DNA from: Acinetobacter sp. ASP199
GTDB taxonomy: Bacteria; Pseudomonadota; Gammaproteobacteria; Pseudomonadales; Moraxellaceae
DNA: 64,000 nt
Direction: 5' to 3'
Assembly (NCBI RefSeq): GCF_022700675.1
Contig: NZ_CP062182.1
Location: forward strand, 434,001-498,000
Shown here: one piece after another, positions 17,450 to 27,239 of the stretch
How the letters are laid out: each line of letters opens with the position of its first letter
How positions within the stretch are numbered: the stretch's first letter is position 1
Translations under genes and position numbers: made by a program
The notes under the pieces: generated by a model
Databases searched by the model: none
What the model was told of the DNA's origin: nothing
What the model saw: only the letters and a program-made list of their open reading frames with translations

Positions 17450-19768
17450 TCAGTATTTAAAATGCAGCCCTAAAACGGCACTGATGCCTTCTGCTTCAGT
17501 GGCATAGTGGGAAGAATACGCTTTGGTAAAATAACGCGTATCGGACAGGTTATTGATATTCAGCTGCAGATCCACATTGGGGTTCACCTGATAACGTGCC
17601 ATGGCATCGTAACGCACATAACCGGGAACAAATTTGGTATTGGCGGCATTGCCATAAACTTTATCCATTGCCACAGCACCGGCACCCAATGTCAGTTGAG
17701 GTATGATCTGATAGGTTGTCCATAAGGTTGCACTGTTTTCTGCTACGTTCTGAACCTGATTGCCATTGTTCGAGCTTGGTACATAGATAGGATTTGCTGT
17801 AGTTCCAATATTCTCAAAGCCACCATCAATCACTTCACTATCCAAATAGGTATAGCCTGCAGAAATTGCCCATTTCTCAATAACATTTCCATTGATACCC
17901 AGCTCAATCCCATCGACACGGGTCTCACCGATATTACGGGTACTGCCATCAGCGTCGGCGGAGCGGGTATTGGTTTTTTCAGTACGGAAAATGGCGGCTG
18001 TCAGATTCAGTTTATCTTCCAGAAGATCCCATTTAGTTCCCAGTTCCATAGTACGAACTTTTTCAGCTTTTAAATTTTCAATAGCTGCACTAATACTTTC
18101 AGAGCCATCACCGCCATCGACACCGACCGGATTCGAGGAAGTGGCATAGCTGACATAAATACTGCCATTTTCTCTTGGCTTAAAGACCAGACCTGCCTGA
18201 TAGTTTAAAAAGTCTTCTTCATTTTCGAGGGTCAGCTGATCACCTGGAACGGCGGTAATTGGTGTATTGTTTGCGCCTGTCACCGCACTATTGAATCGTC
18301 CATAGGTCAAGGTTTGCTGGGTTTTATAATCATCCCAACGTACACCCAGATCCAGAATCCATTGTGGATGAAGTTCGATGCTGTCTAGCAAGTAAATCGA
18401 TTTTGATTTGGTCTCGATATCATAACGGTCCGCACCGTCCGTACTAATAGTCCCTGTCCACGCACCCCGGTCTGGATTGTCTACAGAAGTACACCAGCCT
18501 AAGGCCACATTGGCAAGAATACCGCAAGCCGCAAAAGAGCTTCCTGTAGCATTCAGACCATTAATAATATATTGGGTACGCTCGGTATCCTGATCTAAAT
18601 ATTCTGCACCCAGATTAAAGCTGTGCTGAATAGCACCAGTATCAAATTTGCCTGTTAAAGCCAGTAGGTCAGTAAAGGTACCGGTATCTGCGATACGTGA
18701 ATTGGCCCGTGCCCAGACATTGCCATTCAAAATGAAATTCCCGCGTGAATCATCGGGGTTGGTCCAGAGATAGTTATTTTTGGAACGGTTAAATACCGCC
18801 GTATTACTTAGGGTCAGATTGTCATTCAGGTCATGTTCCAATTTAAAGGTACCAATCTGGTTTTCCTGTTTCTGGAAATCACGATCTTTCCAGCCATAGT
18901 ATTGACCAGCTTTGGCATCAATTGGTTTTCCATTGCCATTTAAAGCGACATTGGCATTGGTCGCTGCAAATGGATTGTTATAGGGAATGCCTGAGTCTGG
19001 AATATCATCAGTTTTTAGATAGTAATAACTCAAAGTACCACGTGTTGCATTGTCCAGACCAAAACTGAAGCTAGGTGCAATACCCGCACGTTTATATTCC
19101 GCACCGTCATGCTGACCCGCTTTTTCATTCTGATGGCCCATGACCGCGACACGAGCCGCCATACCATTGCCGAAGTCCTTGTTAGCATCTAAAGTGATAC
19201 GTGCATACATATCTGTACCACCCGCAACAGAACCTTCCAGTGCATCTCCCTTTTTCGCCACTTTTGAAATCAGGTTAATACTGCCGCCAGTGATACCAGC
19301 GCCGCCCATGGCAGAGGCAGAACCTTTGGTGACTTCGACCTGCTCAACGGCAAACATTTCCCGGTTTTGTGAAGTCGAATTCCGTACACCATCCACATAC
19401 ATCGAACTTTCCGAGTTATAACCCCGAATAAAAGGTCGATCCCCATTTGGATTACCACCTTCTCCCGCGCCTAGGGTAATCCCCGGCACAGTACGCAAAG
19501 CATCTGCCAAGGTCGTAACCTGGGTATCTTCAATCAGTTGCTGAGGGATCACAACCACAGATTTCGGGGTATCCAGGAGAGGGGCAACAAATTTGCTATT
19601 TGCCGACTGATCGATTTTTAAACCTGGCACAGATTCCACTTGCACTTCCTGACGGATGGTTTCAAGCTGCACCACGTTTTCTTGGGCAATTGCATGTGCG
19701 GATGCAAAAGAAAGGGAAGAAACGATGGCTGAAGAAACTATTTTTTTACGAGATTTTATATAGCTCAT
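17450..19768 (-). CDS. TonB-dependent siderophore receptor, Fiu/PiuA type (copy A)
   Basis: Outer membrane gated barrel of 772 aa for ferric (probably catecholate) siderophores. Signal peptide to about residue 28 (HAIAQ). The plug domain carries DTPKSVVVIPQQLIEDT, LRTVPGITLGAGEGGNPNGDRPFIRGYNS and VEQVEVTKGSASAMGGAG. A 22-strand-type barrel follows, ending in the aromatic HFKY. Two Cys in an external loop (AACGILANVALGWCTS) may pair. It is closely similar to the protein of 24621-26951. It has its own terminator and a Fur-like palindrome upstream, so it is probably iron-repressed and monocistronic. Fiu/PiuA receptors also admit siderophore-linked beta-lactams. Confidence 0.9.
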   Translation of the reverse strand: MSYIKSRKKIVSSAIVSSLSFASAHAIAQENVVQLETIRQEVQVESVPGLKIDQSANSKFVAPLLDTPKSVVVIPQQLIEDTQVTTLADALRTVPGITLGAGEGGNPNGDRPFIRGYNSESSMYVDGVRNSTSQNREMFAVEQVEVTKGSASAMGGAGITGGSINLISKVAKKGDALEGSVAGGTDMYARITLDANKDFGNGMAARVAVMGHQNEKAGQHDGAEYKRAGIAPSFSFGLDNATRGTLSYYYLKTDDIPDSGIPYNNPFAATNANVALNGNGKPIDAKAGQYYGWKDRDFQKQENQIGTFKLEHDLNDNLTLSNTAVFNRSKNNYLWTNPDDSRGNFILNGNVWARANSRIADTGTFTDLLALTGKFDTGAIQHSFNLGAEYLDQDTERTQYIINGLNATGSSFAACGILANVALGWCTSVDNPDRGAWTGTISTDGADRYDIETKSKSIYLLDSIELHPQWILDLGVRWDDYKTQQTLTYGRFNSAVTGANNTPITAVPGDQLTLENEEDFLNYQAGLVFKPRENGSIYVSYATSSNPVGVDGGDGSESISAAIENLKAEKVRTMELGTKWDLLEDKLNLTAAIFRTEKTNTRSADADGSTRNIGETRVDGIELGINGNVIEKWAISAGYTYLDSEVIDGGFENIGTTANPIYVPSSNNGNQVQNVAENSATLWTTYQIIPQLTLGAGAVAMDKVYGNAANTKFVPGYVRYDAMARYQVNPNVDLQLNINNLSDTRYFTKAYSSHYATEAEGISAVLGLHFKY

Positions 19769-20082
19769 AATGATTCTTTTTTATTTTTAAGTTTGGATTA
19801 GCAAATAATAATTATTATTGTTATCGTTGCTATCCTTCTTGTATTGATATTGGCGATGAATAAAATTTAATCAATTTAAAAAATAGATAGACTAGAGTGC
19901 AAATTGAGAATCAACGCTATGTTTTTAATATAGATTGATTAAATGTGGATCTTGTTTGGTTTTTATTGATAATAGCTGTTGATAGATAATGCTGTATTGA
20001 ATTACTTTTAAAGACGCTTCAAGAAGATAAATATATTTTTTAACTCATTGATGTTTCAATTTTATTTTCAATTAAATCCTAA
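19769..20082. other. Intergenic region with receptor A promoter
   Basis: About 314 AT-rich bases between the hydroxy-acid oxidase stop and receptor copy A. Apart from the Fur-like palindrome near 19810, no gene or clear terminator was seen. Read-through from the upstream operon is therefore possible. Confidence 0.5.
19802..19822 (-). promoter_or_regulatory. Putative Fur box for receptor copy A
   Basis: Perfect 16-base palindrome AATAATAATTATTATT (19804-19819) about 35 bases before the start codon, matching the AT-rich Fur operator style of the other receptors in this region. Confidence 0.65.
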
Positions 20083-21189
20083 TTAATCAATTCCACTACA
20101 CAGACAGTCCGGTTGAATATCTGCCACGGTCGCTGTTCCCATTAAGGCCATGGTAATTTCAAATTCTTCTTTCAGGATTTTGATCACATGCGCGACCCCA
20201 AGTGCTCCAGCAGTCGCCAGACCATAAATATAAGGACGGCCAATCAGGACAGCAGAAGCACCTAAGGCAATCGCCTTGAATACATCAGATCCACGGCGAA
20301 TACCGCCATCATAAATCAGAGGAAAATCTGCTGGCACAACCTTTTTAATTAGTTGTAGGGCAATCAGTGGAGAAATGCAGGTATCCAGTACCCGGCCGCC
20401 ATGATTGGAAATGATCAGACCTTTTACCCCATGCTGAATCGCCAGCTGGGCATCCAGAGGATGCACGATTCCTTTTAGAATGACCGGTAAATGGGTCTGC
20501 TGTACCATCCAGGCAACATCTTCCCAAGTCGGGGCAATTTTCATCAGTCCATTAAAAACAGGATGATCACCTTCCTTTAATTCTGGAAGGGGAATATGGG
20601 TAGGCGTATGCGGATGTTGCATGCCTTCCGGTAAATAGAAAAAAGCACGACGTTCACGATCGCGGATGCCAGTATGCGGTGAATCCACCGTAATCACTAA
20701 CGCCTTATAATTATGCGCTTCAGCCATTTTCACTAAAGCTAAAGATTTTTCCCGATGCCCTTGCCAGTAAAGCTGGAACCATTTGCGAGGATTATCCTGC
20801 TTGAGTGCTCGCATATCGGTATTAGTAAAAGTGCTGAGAATCATATTGCTGCCCATCACTTCTGCGGCGAGGGCAGAAGCGGCTTCAGCCTCAGGGTGAA
20901 ATTGCTGCTGGTGTCCAATCGGTGCCAGGAAAATCGGATGCGGAAATTTCTGTCCAAAAATTTCAATTTCAGTACTGCCTTGGGTCAGATCTTTCAGCAT
21001 ACGCGGCAGAAGCTGAATATCCTGAAATTGCTGTAAATTATCCCGGACACTGACTTCATCCATGGAGCCGCCTTGCAGATAATCCCAGACCATACTGGAC
21101 AGATGTTTTTTTGCCTCCATTTCATAGTCAGCAATGGTTTGTAGGTAGGCCGGGATCTGGGTTAATGGCGCCATTGGTTCACGTGACAT
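20083..21189 (-). CDS. FMN-dependent alpha-hydroxy-acid oxidase/dehydrogenase
   Basis: LldD / glycolate-oxidase-like flavoenzyme of 368 aa, oxidising an L-2-hydroxy acid. FMN and catalytic blocks: WDYLQGGSMDEVS, FLAPIGHQQQFHPEAE, KALVITVDSPHTGIRDRERR, PVILKGI (Lys), then the catalytic His263-Arg266 in ISNHGGRVLD, and LIYDGGIRRGSDVFKAIALGASAVLIGRP. The substrate is unknown. Its ATG shares a base with the piuC stop, so it is translationally coupled. The operon is receptor - dioxygenase - oxidase, with the shared Fur-like site at 24324. An iron-linked role is inferred only from this context. Confidence 0.88.
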   Translation of the reverse strand: MSREPMAPLTQIPAYLQTIADYEMEAKKHLSSMVWDYLQGGSMDEVSVRDNLQQFQDIQLLPRMLKDLTQGSTEIEIFGQKFPHPIFLAPIGHQQQFHPEAEAASALAAEVMGSNMILSTFTNTDMRALKQDNPRKWFQLYWQGHREKSLALVKMAEAHNYKALVITVDSPHTGIRDRERRAFFYLPEGMQHPHTPTHIPLPELKEGDHPVFNGLMKIAPTWEDVAWMVQQTHLPVILKGIVHPLDAQLAIQHGVKGLIISNHGGRVLDTCISPLIALQLIKKVVPADFPLIYDGGIRRGSDVFKAIALGASAVLIGRPYIYGLATAGALGVAHVIKILKEEFEITMALMGTATVADIQPDCLCSGID

Positions 21190-21872
21190 TATAAATCACC
21201 CCATTGACGAATCAGATTGTGATAATGATGAGTAAGCTGCAGGACTTCTTCAGTATCGCCAAGCTGTTGGCGTAGTTTGATAATCGTCATGTCTAGATCA
21301 AACAGCATGCTGCGTTTGGCATCTTCGCGAACCATACTTTGAATCCAGGTCACGGCAGCAATACGTTTGCCTTGAGTTACTGGTTCAACCCGATGCAGGC
21401 TGGTCGATGGATAAACAATCACATCACCAGCATCCAGTTTCACTTCATGGCAACCATACTGGTCTTCAACGACCAGCTCACCACCTTCATATTCATCGAT
21501 TTCAGATAAAAATAAAGTCAGTGACACATCGGTACGAATGGCCTGTCCAAGTAGGGGTGAATAATGAATGGCATTATCCACATGATTGCCATAGGTGCCT
21601 GAATCCTGATAACAGTTAAACAGGGGCGGCAGGATATGTTTCGGTAGGGCAGCAGAAGTAATTAAATGATGACTTTTCAGCGTCTGTAAAATGATAGGGC
21701 TAATCTGCTGATACAGGACAGAAGAAGAATCCAGCTGCAGGTTCTTTTTGATTTTATGTGCCTGACTCCCGGCACTGAGTTGCCCATTCATCCAGTGTTC
21801 TGAACGATCCAATTGCTGTCTCAGTTCGGCAACTTGGGCTTTGCTTAATACTGCCGGGATATGTAACATCAT
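21189..21872 (-). CDS. piuC: Fe(II)/2-oxoglutarate PKHD-type hydroxylase (PiuC/YbiX family)
   Basis: 2-Oxoglutarate-dependent dioxygenase of the PKHD family (YbiX, PiuC), usually encoded beside Fiu/PiuA siderophore receptors. The N-terminus MMLHIPAVLSKAQVAELR is typical. Iron ligands are visible as His97-x-Asp99 (NHVDNAIHY) and His160 (LHRVEPVTQGKRIAAVTW, with the 2-oxoglutarate Arg/Lys nearby). The frame extends to 21908, but ATG 21872 gives 227 aa, the family length, with AGGA upstream. Natural substrate unknown; a role in siderophore handling is suspected. It follows a receptor gene by 79 bases and overlaps the oxidase gene. Confidence 0.92.
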   Translation of the reverse strand: MMLHIPAVLSKAQVAELRQQLDRSEHWMNGQLSAGSQAHKIKKNLQLDSSSVLYQQISPIILQTLKSHHLITSAALPKHILPPLFNCYQDSGTYGNHVDNAIHYSPLLGQAIRTDVSLTLFLSEIDEYEGGELVVEDQYGCHEVKLDAGDVIVYPSTSLHRVEPVTQGKRIAAVTWIQSMVREDAKRSMLFDLDMTIIKLRQQLGDTEEVLQLTHHYHNLIRQWGDL

Positions 21873-21951
21873 TTTAAAAGCATTCCTGCAATTGAAAATA
21901 TCGTGCATTCAAGAGAATACACGATATTGATAGATAGAGATAAAAGCTGAA

Positions 21952-24207
21952 TTAAAATTTATAGTTCAGGGTTAAAGCTGCTGAACGTGGTTGACCCAAG
22001 ATCATACGGCCACCTCCATTATTCAGCGTGCTGATATACTCTTTATCTGCTAGATTATAAATATTCAGGTTTAAAGAAGTCTGGTCATTAAAGGTATAAC
22101 CGGCCATGGCATCAAATACGACATAGCTTGGAATACTTGGCATATTTGCTGCTGCAGTACTGTCGGTAATCACACGTTTTTGCTCATCCACATAACGTGC
22201 TCCCAAGCCCAGTTTTAAACCAGCAATGTTATAGGTCGTCCATAGTGAAGCGGTCCATTCAGGTGACCAGCGTACACTATTGGTCTGGGTCACTGCACCC
22301 GTGTTGGAGTTGACACTGAACTGGCCTTTTTGCTCGGTTTTCATATGAGCTACGCCAGCTGAAATATTCCAAGCATCGGTAATTTTACCGACAGCACCCA
22401 ATTCGATTCCTTTAACTGTAGTCTTACCTTCCTGAACAGACTCGCGGGTAATTGGATCTTGGGTAAACTGGTTTTCATTTTCGGTATAATATGCCGCAGC
22501 ATTTAAAGCCAGATCACCATCCAGCAGGTCCCATTTGGTGCCAATTTCATAATGATGAGTCTCTTGAGGGTCTGCTGCCGAGCTGTTTATTCCTGTAGTT
22601 GAAAGGCTAAAGTTGCTGCTGCCAGGCGGTGTCAGGGATTTGGCATAAGATGCATAGACACTGCTGTAGGCGGTTGGCTTATATAAACCACCGAGCTTCC
22701 AGCTGAATAAAGTGTCATGGGCTTTTAAATCTGTTTTGGTTTCAGTCACTGCTAGTGTCGTACTATCGGTTGAATAACCCAGTGCATCGTAATTGGTATC
22801 GTAATAATCGACACGGACGCCACCATTGAGTTGGAAACGTTCACCAAACCTGAGCGTATCGAAAAGATAAGCAGCCGCCGTCTGGGTTTCACCATCCGAA
22901 TAAGCGCCCGTATACACAGGATCAGGCAGATTCTGGTGACGGTCAGGATGGTATAGATTCGCGGGTGGTGTACTGTTAGTAGGCTGCCCTGGCATTTGTG
23001 TAGCCAGTGTTCTGGAATGTTGCTGCTCTTTTAAGAGTTCTACGCCAGCGACCAGATCATGCTCTACTGAACCGGTTTTGACATTCCAGTTCACCGTGCT
23101 CTGATTGGCCAGAATTTTATTTTCCTGATCAACACCCTGGCGTGAACGGCTTACTGTCCAGTCTTGAGGATTGGTAGAGTCATTTCTTGAAAGGCTATTA
23201 ATCCCCGTCAAAGTACGCTGCATCTGGGTATTGCCCAGACGGGTAATATTGGTAAATTTCAGATTTTCAGCCCAGTCACTTTCGATTTTGGCTGTATACA
23301 TATCAGCATCAACATCTTCATGGTCATCTACATGGCCATAATAATTTTCACGGTCTACTTTAGGTGCGCTGGCGATTAGCGGATCTGCATTCCAGAATCC
23401 TTTCATGCCAATCGTTGGAATACCGCCATCCGGAATGTTACGTTGGCGGATATGCTGGGAATAAAGATACAGTCGAGTATCACTATCCAGACCAAAAGCG
23501 ATAGAAGGGGCAACAGCCCAGCCTTGATTCTCGATAAAGTCGCGACCTTCTACACCGCCATCCTGACCCATTGCATTTAAACGGACAGCAACGCTGTCAT
23601 TGATCGCCTGATTAATGTCAGTGGCAAGACGCGTATGTTCAGCCGTATTGTAGGTAGCAGAGACTTCACGACTGTTTTCTAAATGAGGCAATTTGCTGAC
23701 CAGATTCACATAGCCAGACGCCGTACCACGCCCACCTTCGGCACCCGCAGGGCCTTTTACGACTTCCACCTGTTCCAGGTTAAATACATCACGACTTACA
23801 GCGCCGAGGTCACGAATGCCATCTAAATAGGTGGAGCTTTGAGTTGAGAAGCCGCGCATCTGGAAGGCATCGCCAGCACTGGTATTCCCATTCTCACCGA
23901 GTTGTAAGGTAATTCCTGGCGTATTGCGTAAGGCTTCAACCAAAGTAGTTGCACCTTGTTCTTTTAATAAATTCTTGTTGATAATCGAAACAGTTTGAGG
24001 CGTATCTACTAAAGCTTGGCTAGATTTAGCGGAACTTAATTGATCCACTTTATATTCATTTGCAGTTTTATTCTTAACTGTAATTTCTGGAAGCTGAATT
24101 ACGCCTTCATTGGTGATGTTATCTGCATGAGTGATCAGTGGCAAAGTTGCAGCAAGTGCGACCAATGAAGTCTTGTAATGATGTTTTCGGCTTTTGATAT
24201 GTGCCAT
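21952..24207 (-). CDS. TonB-dependent siderophore receptor linked to piuC
   Basis: Outer membrane receptor of 751 aa, Fiu-like superfamily but distinct from copies A and B. Signal peptide to about residue 28 (LPLITHAD). Plug: DTPQTVSIINKNLLKEQGATTL, LRNTPGITLQLGENGNTSAGDAFQMRGF and LEQVEVVKGPAGAEGGRGTASGYVNLVSK. The barrel ends in LTLNYKF. No clear terminator separates it from piuC (79 bases), so the three genes 24207-20083 probably form one transcript behind the best Fur-like palindrome in the region. Substrate is probably a catecholate siderophore, by family. Confidence 0.9.
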   Translation of the reverse strand: MAHIKSRKHHYKTSLVALAATLPLITHADNITNEGVIQLPEITVKNKTANEYKVDQLSSAKSSQALVDTPQTVSIINKNLLKEQGATTLVEALRNTPGITLQLGENGNTSAGDAFQMRGFSTQSSTYLDGIRDLGAVSRDVFNLEQVEVVKGPAGAEGGRGTASGYVNLVSKLPHLENSREVSATYNTAEHTRLATDINQAINDSVAVRLNAMGQDGGVEGRDFIENQGWAVAPSIAFGLDSDTRLYLYSQHIRQRNIPDGGIPTIGMKGFWNADPLIASAPKVDRENYYGHVDDHEDVDADMYTAKIESDWAENLKFTNITRLGNTQMQRTLTGINSLSRNDSTNPQDWTVSRSRQGVDQENKILANQSTVNWNVKTGSVEHDLVAGVELLKEQQHSRTLATQMPGQPTNSTPPANLYHPDRHQNLPDPVYTGAYSDGETQTAAAYLFDTLRFGERFQLNGGVRVDYYDTNYDALGYSTDSTTLAVTETKTDLKAHDTLFSWKLGGLYKPTAYSSVYASYAKSLTPPGSSNFSLSTTGINSSAADPQETHHYEIGTKWDLLDGDLALNAAAYYTENENQFTQDPITRESVQEGKTTVKGIELGAVGKITDAWNISAGVAHMKTEQKGQFSVNSNTGAVTQTNSVRWSPEWTASLWTTYNIAGLKLGLGARYVDEQKRVITDSTAAANMPSIPSYVVFDAMAGYTFNDQTSLNLNIYNLADKEYISTLNNGGGRMILGQPRSAALTLNYKF

Positions 24208-24565
24208 GTGACAGAATTCCTGAATTGAATAATATTTCCCTTACCACCTTGATATGCTCGAGTTCATCAAATAGCAGCAATTATGGAGTTATTGTTATGG
24301 CCTTTAACAATTTTACGAATTTTAGTGATAATAATTATCATTAACAATATTCAATTAAGTCATTCTTATGAATTTATGGATGAAATTACTGTTTAATATT
24401 CAAACTTTAATCTAGGATTTCTATTAAGAAAAATTTCAAAATAAACTTATTTTTCAGTTTTTTACCTAAGATTAAAAAAATGTAATTATTTTCTATTTAA
24501 AGCTTTTTATCAAAAGGTGCGTAAATATAACTAAATCTAGATTTAAGGTTTTATATCTTTCAGAA
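24208..24565. other. Intergenic region with Fur-controlled promoter
   Basis: About 360 AT-rich bases upstream of the receptor-piuC operon. It contains the strong Fur-like palindrome at 24324-24342; the remainder (24360-24565) shows no gene. Confidence 0.5.
24324..24342 (-). promoter_or_regulatory. Fur box of the receptor-piuC operon
   Basis: 9-1-9 inverted repeat with a perfect inner 7-1-7 (TGATAAT A ATTATCA) and 8 of 9 outer pairs. Very close to the classic Fur operator. Confidence 0.8.
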
Positions 24566-24569
24566 AATA

Positions 24570-24599
24570 AAAATAGCCTCACGAATGAGGCTATTTTTT
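24570..24599 (-). terminator. Terminator of receptor copy B
   Basis: AAATAGCCTC / GAGGCTATTT hairpin with A/T runs on both sides, 22 bases after the stop at 24621. Confidence 0.88.
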
Positions 24600-24620
24600 G
24601 ATGAGGGAAGAAGCTAAAAC

Positions 24621-26951
24621 TTAGTATTTAAAGTTTAGAGAAAGTACTGCGTTACGGCCTTCTGCTTCAGTTGCATAGTGAGAAGCATATGCTTTGGTGA
24701 AGTAACGTTCATCAGTCAGGTTATTTACGTTCAATTGTAAGTCAACATTTTTGTTCACGTTATAACGAGCCATTGCATCGTAACGTACGTAACCTGGAAC
24801 ATATTTAGTATTGGCTGCATCACCATAAACTTTGTCCATAGCAACCGCACCCGCACCAAGGGTGAATGATGGTGTGAACGCATAAGTTGTCCAAAGTGTT
24901 GCACTGTTTTCAGGAACATTTGGTAAGCGTTTGCCTTTTGCAGCATTCGGGTAGGTGCACACACCAGCACGTGTACAAGATGGACCTGGATCTGTTTGTT
25001 CACTATCTAAGTAGGTGTAACCTAGAGAAGCTGCCCATTTATCCGTGATGTTACCGTTCAAACCAAGTTCAAAACCGTCTACTTTACTTTCGCCGATATT
25101 TGCATAAGTGGTTGAATCAAGCTGGATACGGGCATTCTGTTTTTCAGTACGGAAAATCGCAGCGGTTAAATTCAAGCGATCATCGAATAAATCCCATTTT
25201 GTACCCACTTCAAAAGTACGGCTTTCTTCTGGGTCAAGGTTACTGTAAGCCTCTCCGATACCTTCAGAGCCATCACCTGCATCAACACCAACTGGGTTAG
25301 CTGAAGTTGCATAGCTTGCATAGATTGAACCATTTTCAACAGGTTTGAAAGTTACCCCTGCTTGGTAGGTGAAAAAGTCGGTATCGCTTGTTACCGTGTC
25401 TTGGTCACCAACATTCTTCTTAGGAGGAATGACAACACCATCTACGGTTGTTGGCTTTGTTGCAGCGTTATTCGCGCCATAAGTCATGGTTTGCTCTGTA
25501 TCAAATTTATCCCAACGAAGACCTAGATCCAAAATCCATTGAGGATTAAATTCAATACTGTCTAAGAAATAGATCGAGGTAGATTTGGTTCTTGTGTTGT
25601 ATTGATCAGCGCCCTCTGTACTAATTGTGCCAGTCCATGGGCCTCGGTTGGGATTTTGAACTGGAGTACACCAACCAGCTGGTGCACTATCAGGACATGT
25701 TTGATAGGCACTACCAGTAGCATTTAAGCCATTGATAATATACTGGGTACGGTCATTTTCTTGGTCAGAATATTCGGCACCCAAGTTAAAGCTATGTTGT
25801 AGTGAGCCAGTATTGAATTTACCTGTAAGTGCTAATTGATCCGTAAAAGTATCTGTATCAGCTACACGTGAATTTGCACGTGCAAAAACACTATTATTTA
25901 GATAAATGTTACCTTTTGAGTCATCAGGATTGGTCCACAGGTAATCATTTTTAGATTTACTGTAGCTAGCAGTATTGGAAATTGTCAGATTGTCGGTTAA
26001 ATCATGTTCAAGTTTGATCGTACCGATTTGATTTTCCTGTTTTTGGAAGTCGCGATCTTCCCAACCATAGTAAACGCCTTGTTTAACATTAATTGGTTTA
26101 CCATTGCCATTTAAAGGTCTATTGTCTGTCGCACCAGCAGCTGGGGCACCAAATGGATTGTTATAAGGTACACCTGAATCTGGCGTGTCATCAGTTTTTA
26201 AGTAGTAATAACTTAAGGTTGCACGGGTAGGGGTATCCAGGCCAAAAGTAATACTTGGCGCAATACCTGCACGTTTATATTCAGTACCGTCTTTTTGACC
26301 GGCTTTTTCATTATGATGACCCATCACCGCCACACGTGCTGCAACACCATTACCAAAATCTTTATTACCATCTAAGGTAATACGTGCGTAGCTGTCAGTG
26401 CCTCCAGCAACAGAACCTTCTAAAGAATCCCCTGCTTTGGCAACTTTAGAAATCATGTTAATGCTACCACCAGTGGTCCCTGCACCGCCCATAGCAGAAG
26501 CCGAACCTTTGGTGACTTCAACCTGTTCTACAGCAAACATTTCACGATTTTGCGAAGTTGCACTACGAATTCCATCTACATACATTGAGCTTTCAGAGTT
26601 ATAACCACGAATAAATGGACGATCGCCGTTTGGGTTACCACCTTCACCTGCACCTAGCGTAATACCAGGAACAGTACGAAGTGCATCTGTAAGACTAGTA
26701 ACTTGGGTATCTTCGATCAGTTGTTTTGAAATCACAGAAACCGATTTAGGTGTATCTAAAAGAGGGGCAGTAAATTTTTGGTTCGCAGACTGATCCGTTT
26801 TGAATGAAGCTTTGGGTGCTTCGGCGACGGTTTGGTGAATGGTTTCGAGTTGAATCACAGCATCATCAGCAATGGCTTGACCAGTGACAATACACAGGGA
26901 TGAGGCGATGGCTGAAGAAACCATTTTTTTACGTGATTTAATGTATGACAT
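24621..26951 (-). CDS. TonB-dependent siderophore receptor, Fiu/PiuA type (copy B)
   Basis: Outer membrane receptor of 776 aa, paralogue of the protein at 17450-19768. The plug domains are nearly identical (DTPKSVSVISKQLIEDTQ, GEGGNPNGDRPFIRGYNSES, EQVEVTKGSASAMGGAG). The differences concentrate in predicted external loops, for example around QTCPDSAPAGWCTPVQ and DPGPSCTRAGVCTYP. Signal peptide to about residue 28; C-terminus LNFKY. It has its own Fur-like site and terminator, so it is a separate iron-regulated unit. Loop divergence with a conserved plug suggests different ligands or phage escape. Confidence 0.9.
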   Translation of the reverse strand: MSYIKSRKKMVSSAIASSLCIVTGQAIADDAVIQLETIHQTVAEAPKASFKTDQSANQKFTAPLLDTPKSVSVISKQLIEDTQVTSLTDALRTVPGITLGAGEGGNPNGDRPFIRGYNSESSMYVDGIRSATSQNREMFAVEQVEVTKGSASAMGGAGTTGGSINMISKVAKAGDSLEGSVAGGTDSYARITLDGNKDFGNGVAARVAVMGHHNEKAGQKDGTEYKRAGIAPSITFGLDTPTRATLSYYYLKTDDTPDSGVPYNNPFGAPAAGATDNRPLNGNGKPINVKQGVYYGWEDRDFQKQENQIGTIKLEHDLTDNLTISNTASYSKSKNDYLWTNPDDSKGNIYLNNSVFARANSRVADTDTFTDQLALTGKFNTGSLQHSFNLGAEYSDQENDRTQYIINGLNATGSAYQTCPDSAPAGWCTPVQNPNRGPWTGTISTEGADQYNTRTKSTSIYFLDSIEFNPQWILDLGLRWDKFDTEQTMTYGANNAATKPTTVDGVVIPPKKNVGDQDTVTSDTDFFTYQAGVTFKPVENGSIYASYATSANPVGVDAGDGSEGIGEAYSNLDPEESRTFEVGTKWDLFDDRLNLTAAIFRTEKQNARIQLDSTTYANIGESKVDGFELGLNGNITDKWAASLGYTYLDSEQTDPGPSCTRAGVCTYPNAAKGKRLPNVPENSATLWTTYAFTPSFTLGAGAVAMDKVYGDAANTKYVPGYVRYDAMARYNVNKNVDLQLNVNNLTDERYFTKAYASHYATEAEGRNAVLSLNFKY

Positions 26952-26981
26952 GAGATAACTAATTATTCTGAAAATGTTTGC

Positions 26982-26996
26982 GAATAATAATTATTC
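26982..26996 (-). promoter_or_regulatory. Fur box of receptor copy B
   Basis: Perfect 7-1-7 palindrome GAATAAT A ATTATTC about 30 bases before the ATG at 26951. Confidence 0.75.
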
Positions 26997-27198
26997 CTAT
27001 TTGTGAATGCTTGTTTTTATCATTGTTTTTGCCAATCTAATAAATGCCTGATTTTGGAAAATTGAATGTAATGATGTAACAAAATATATCTAAGTAAATG
27101 AATTTAATAAATATTGGGGAAATAGGTGTTTGAGGTCTCTTTGATGGGGATTTTTTATGTACATAAAGTAGGGATTTTGTAAGAATTTTAAGGACATA

Positions 27199-27223
27199 AA
27201 AAACCTGCCGAAGCAGGTTTTTT
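27199..27223 (-). terminator. Terminator of the FepA-type receptor
   Basis: AAAACCTGC / GCAGGTTTT hairpin with CGAA loop, flanked by A and T runs. Confidence 0.88.
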
Positions 27224-27239
27224 TATTGATTAGATACGA

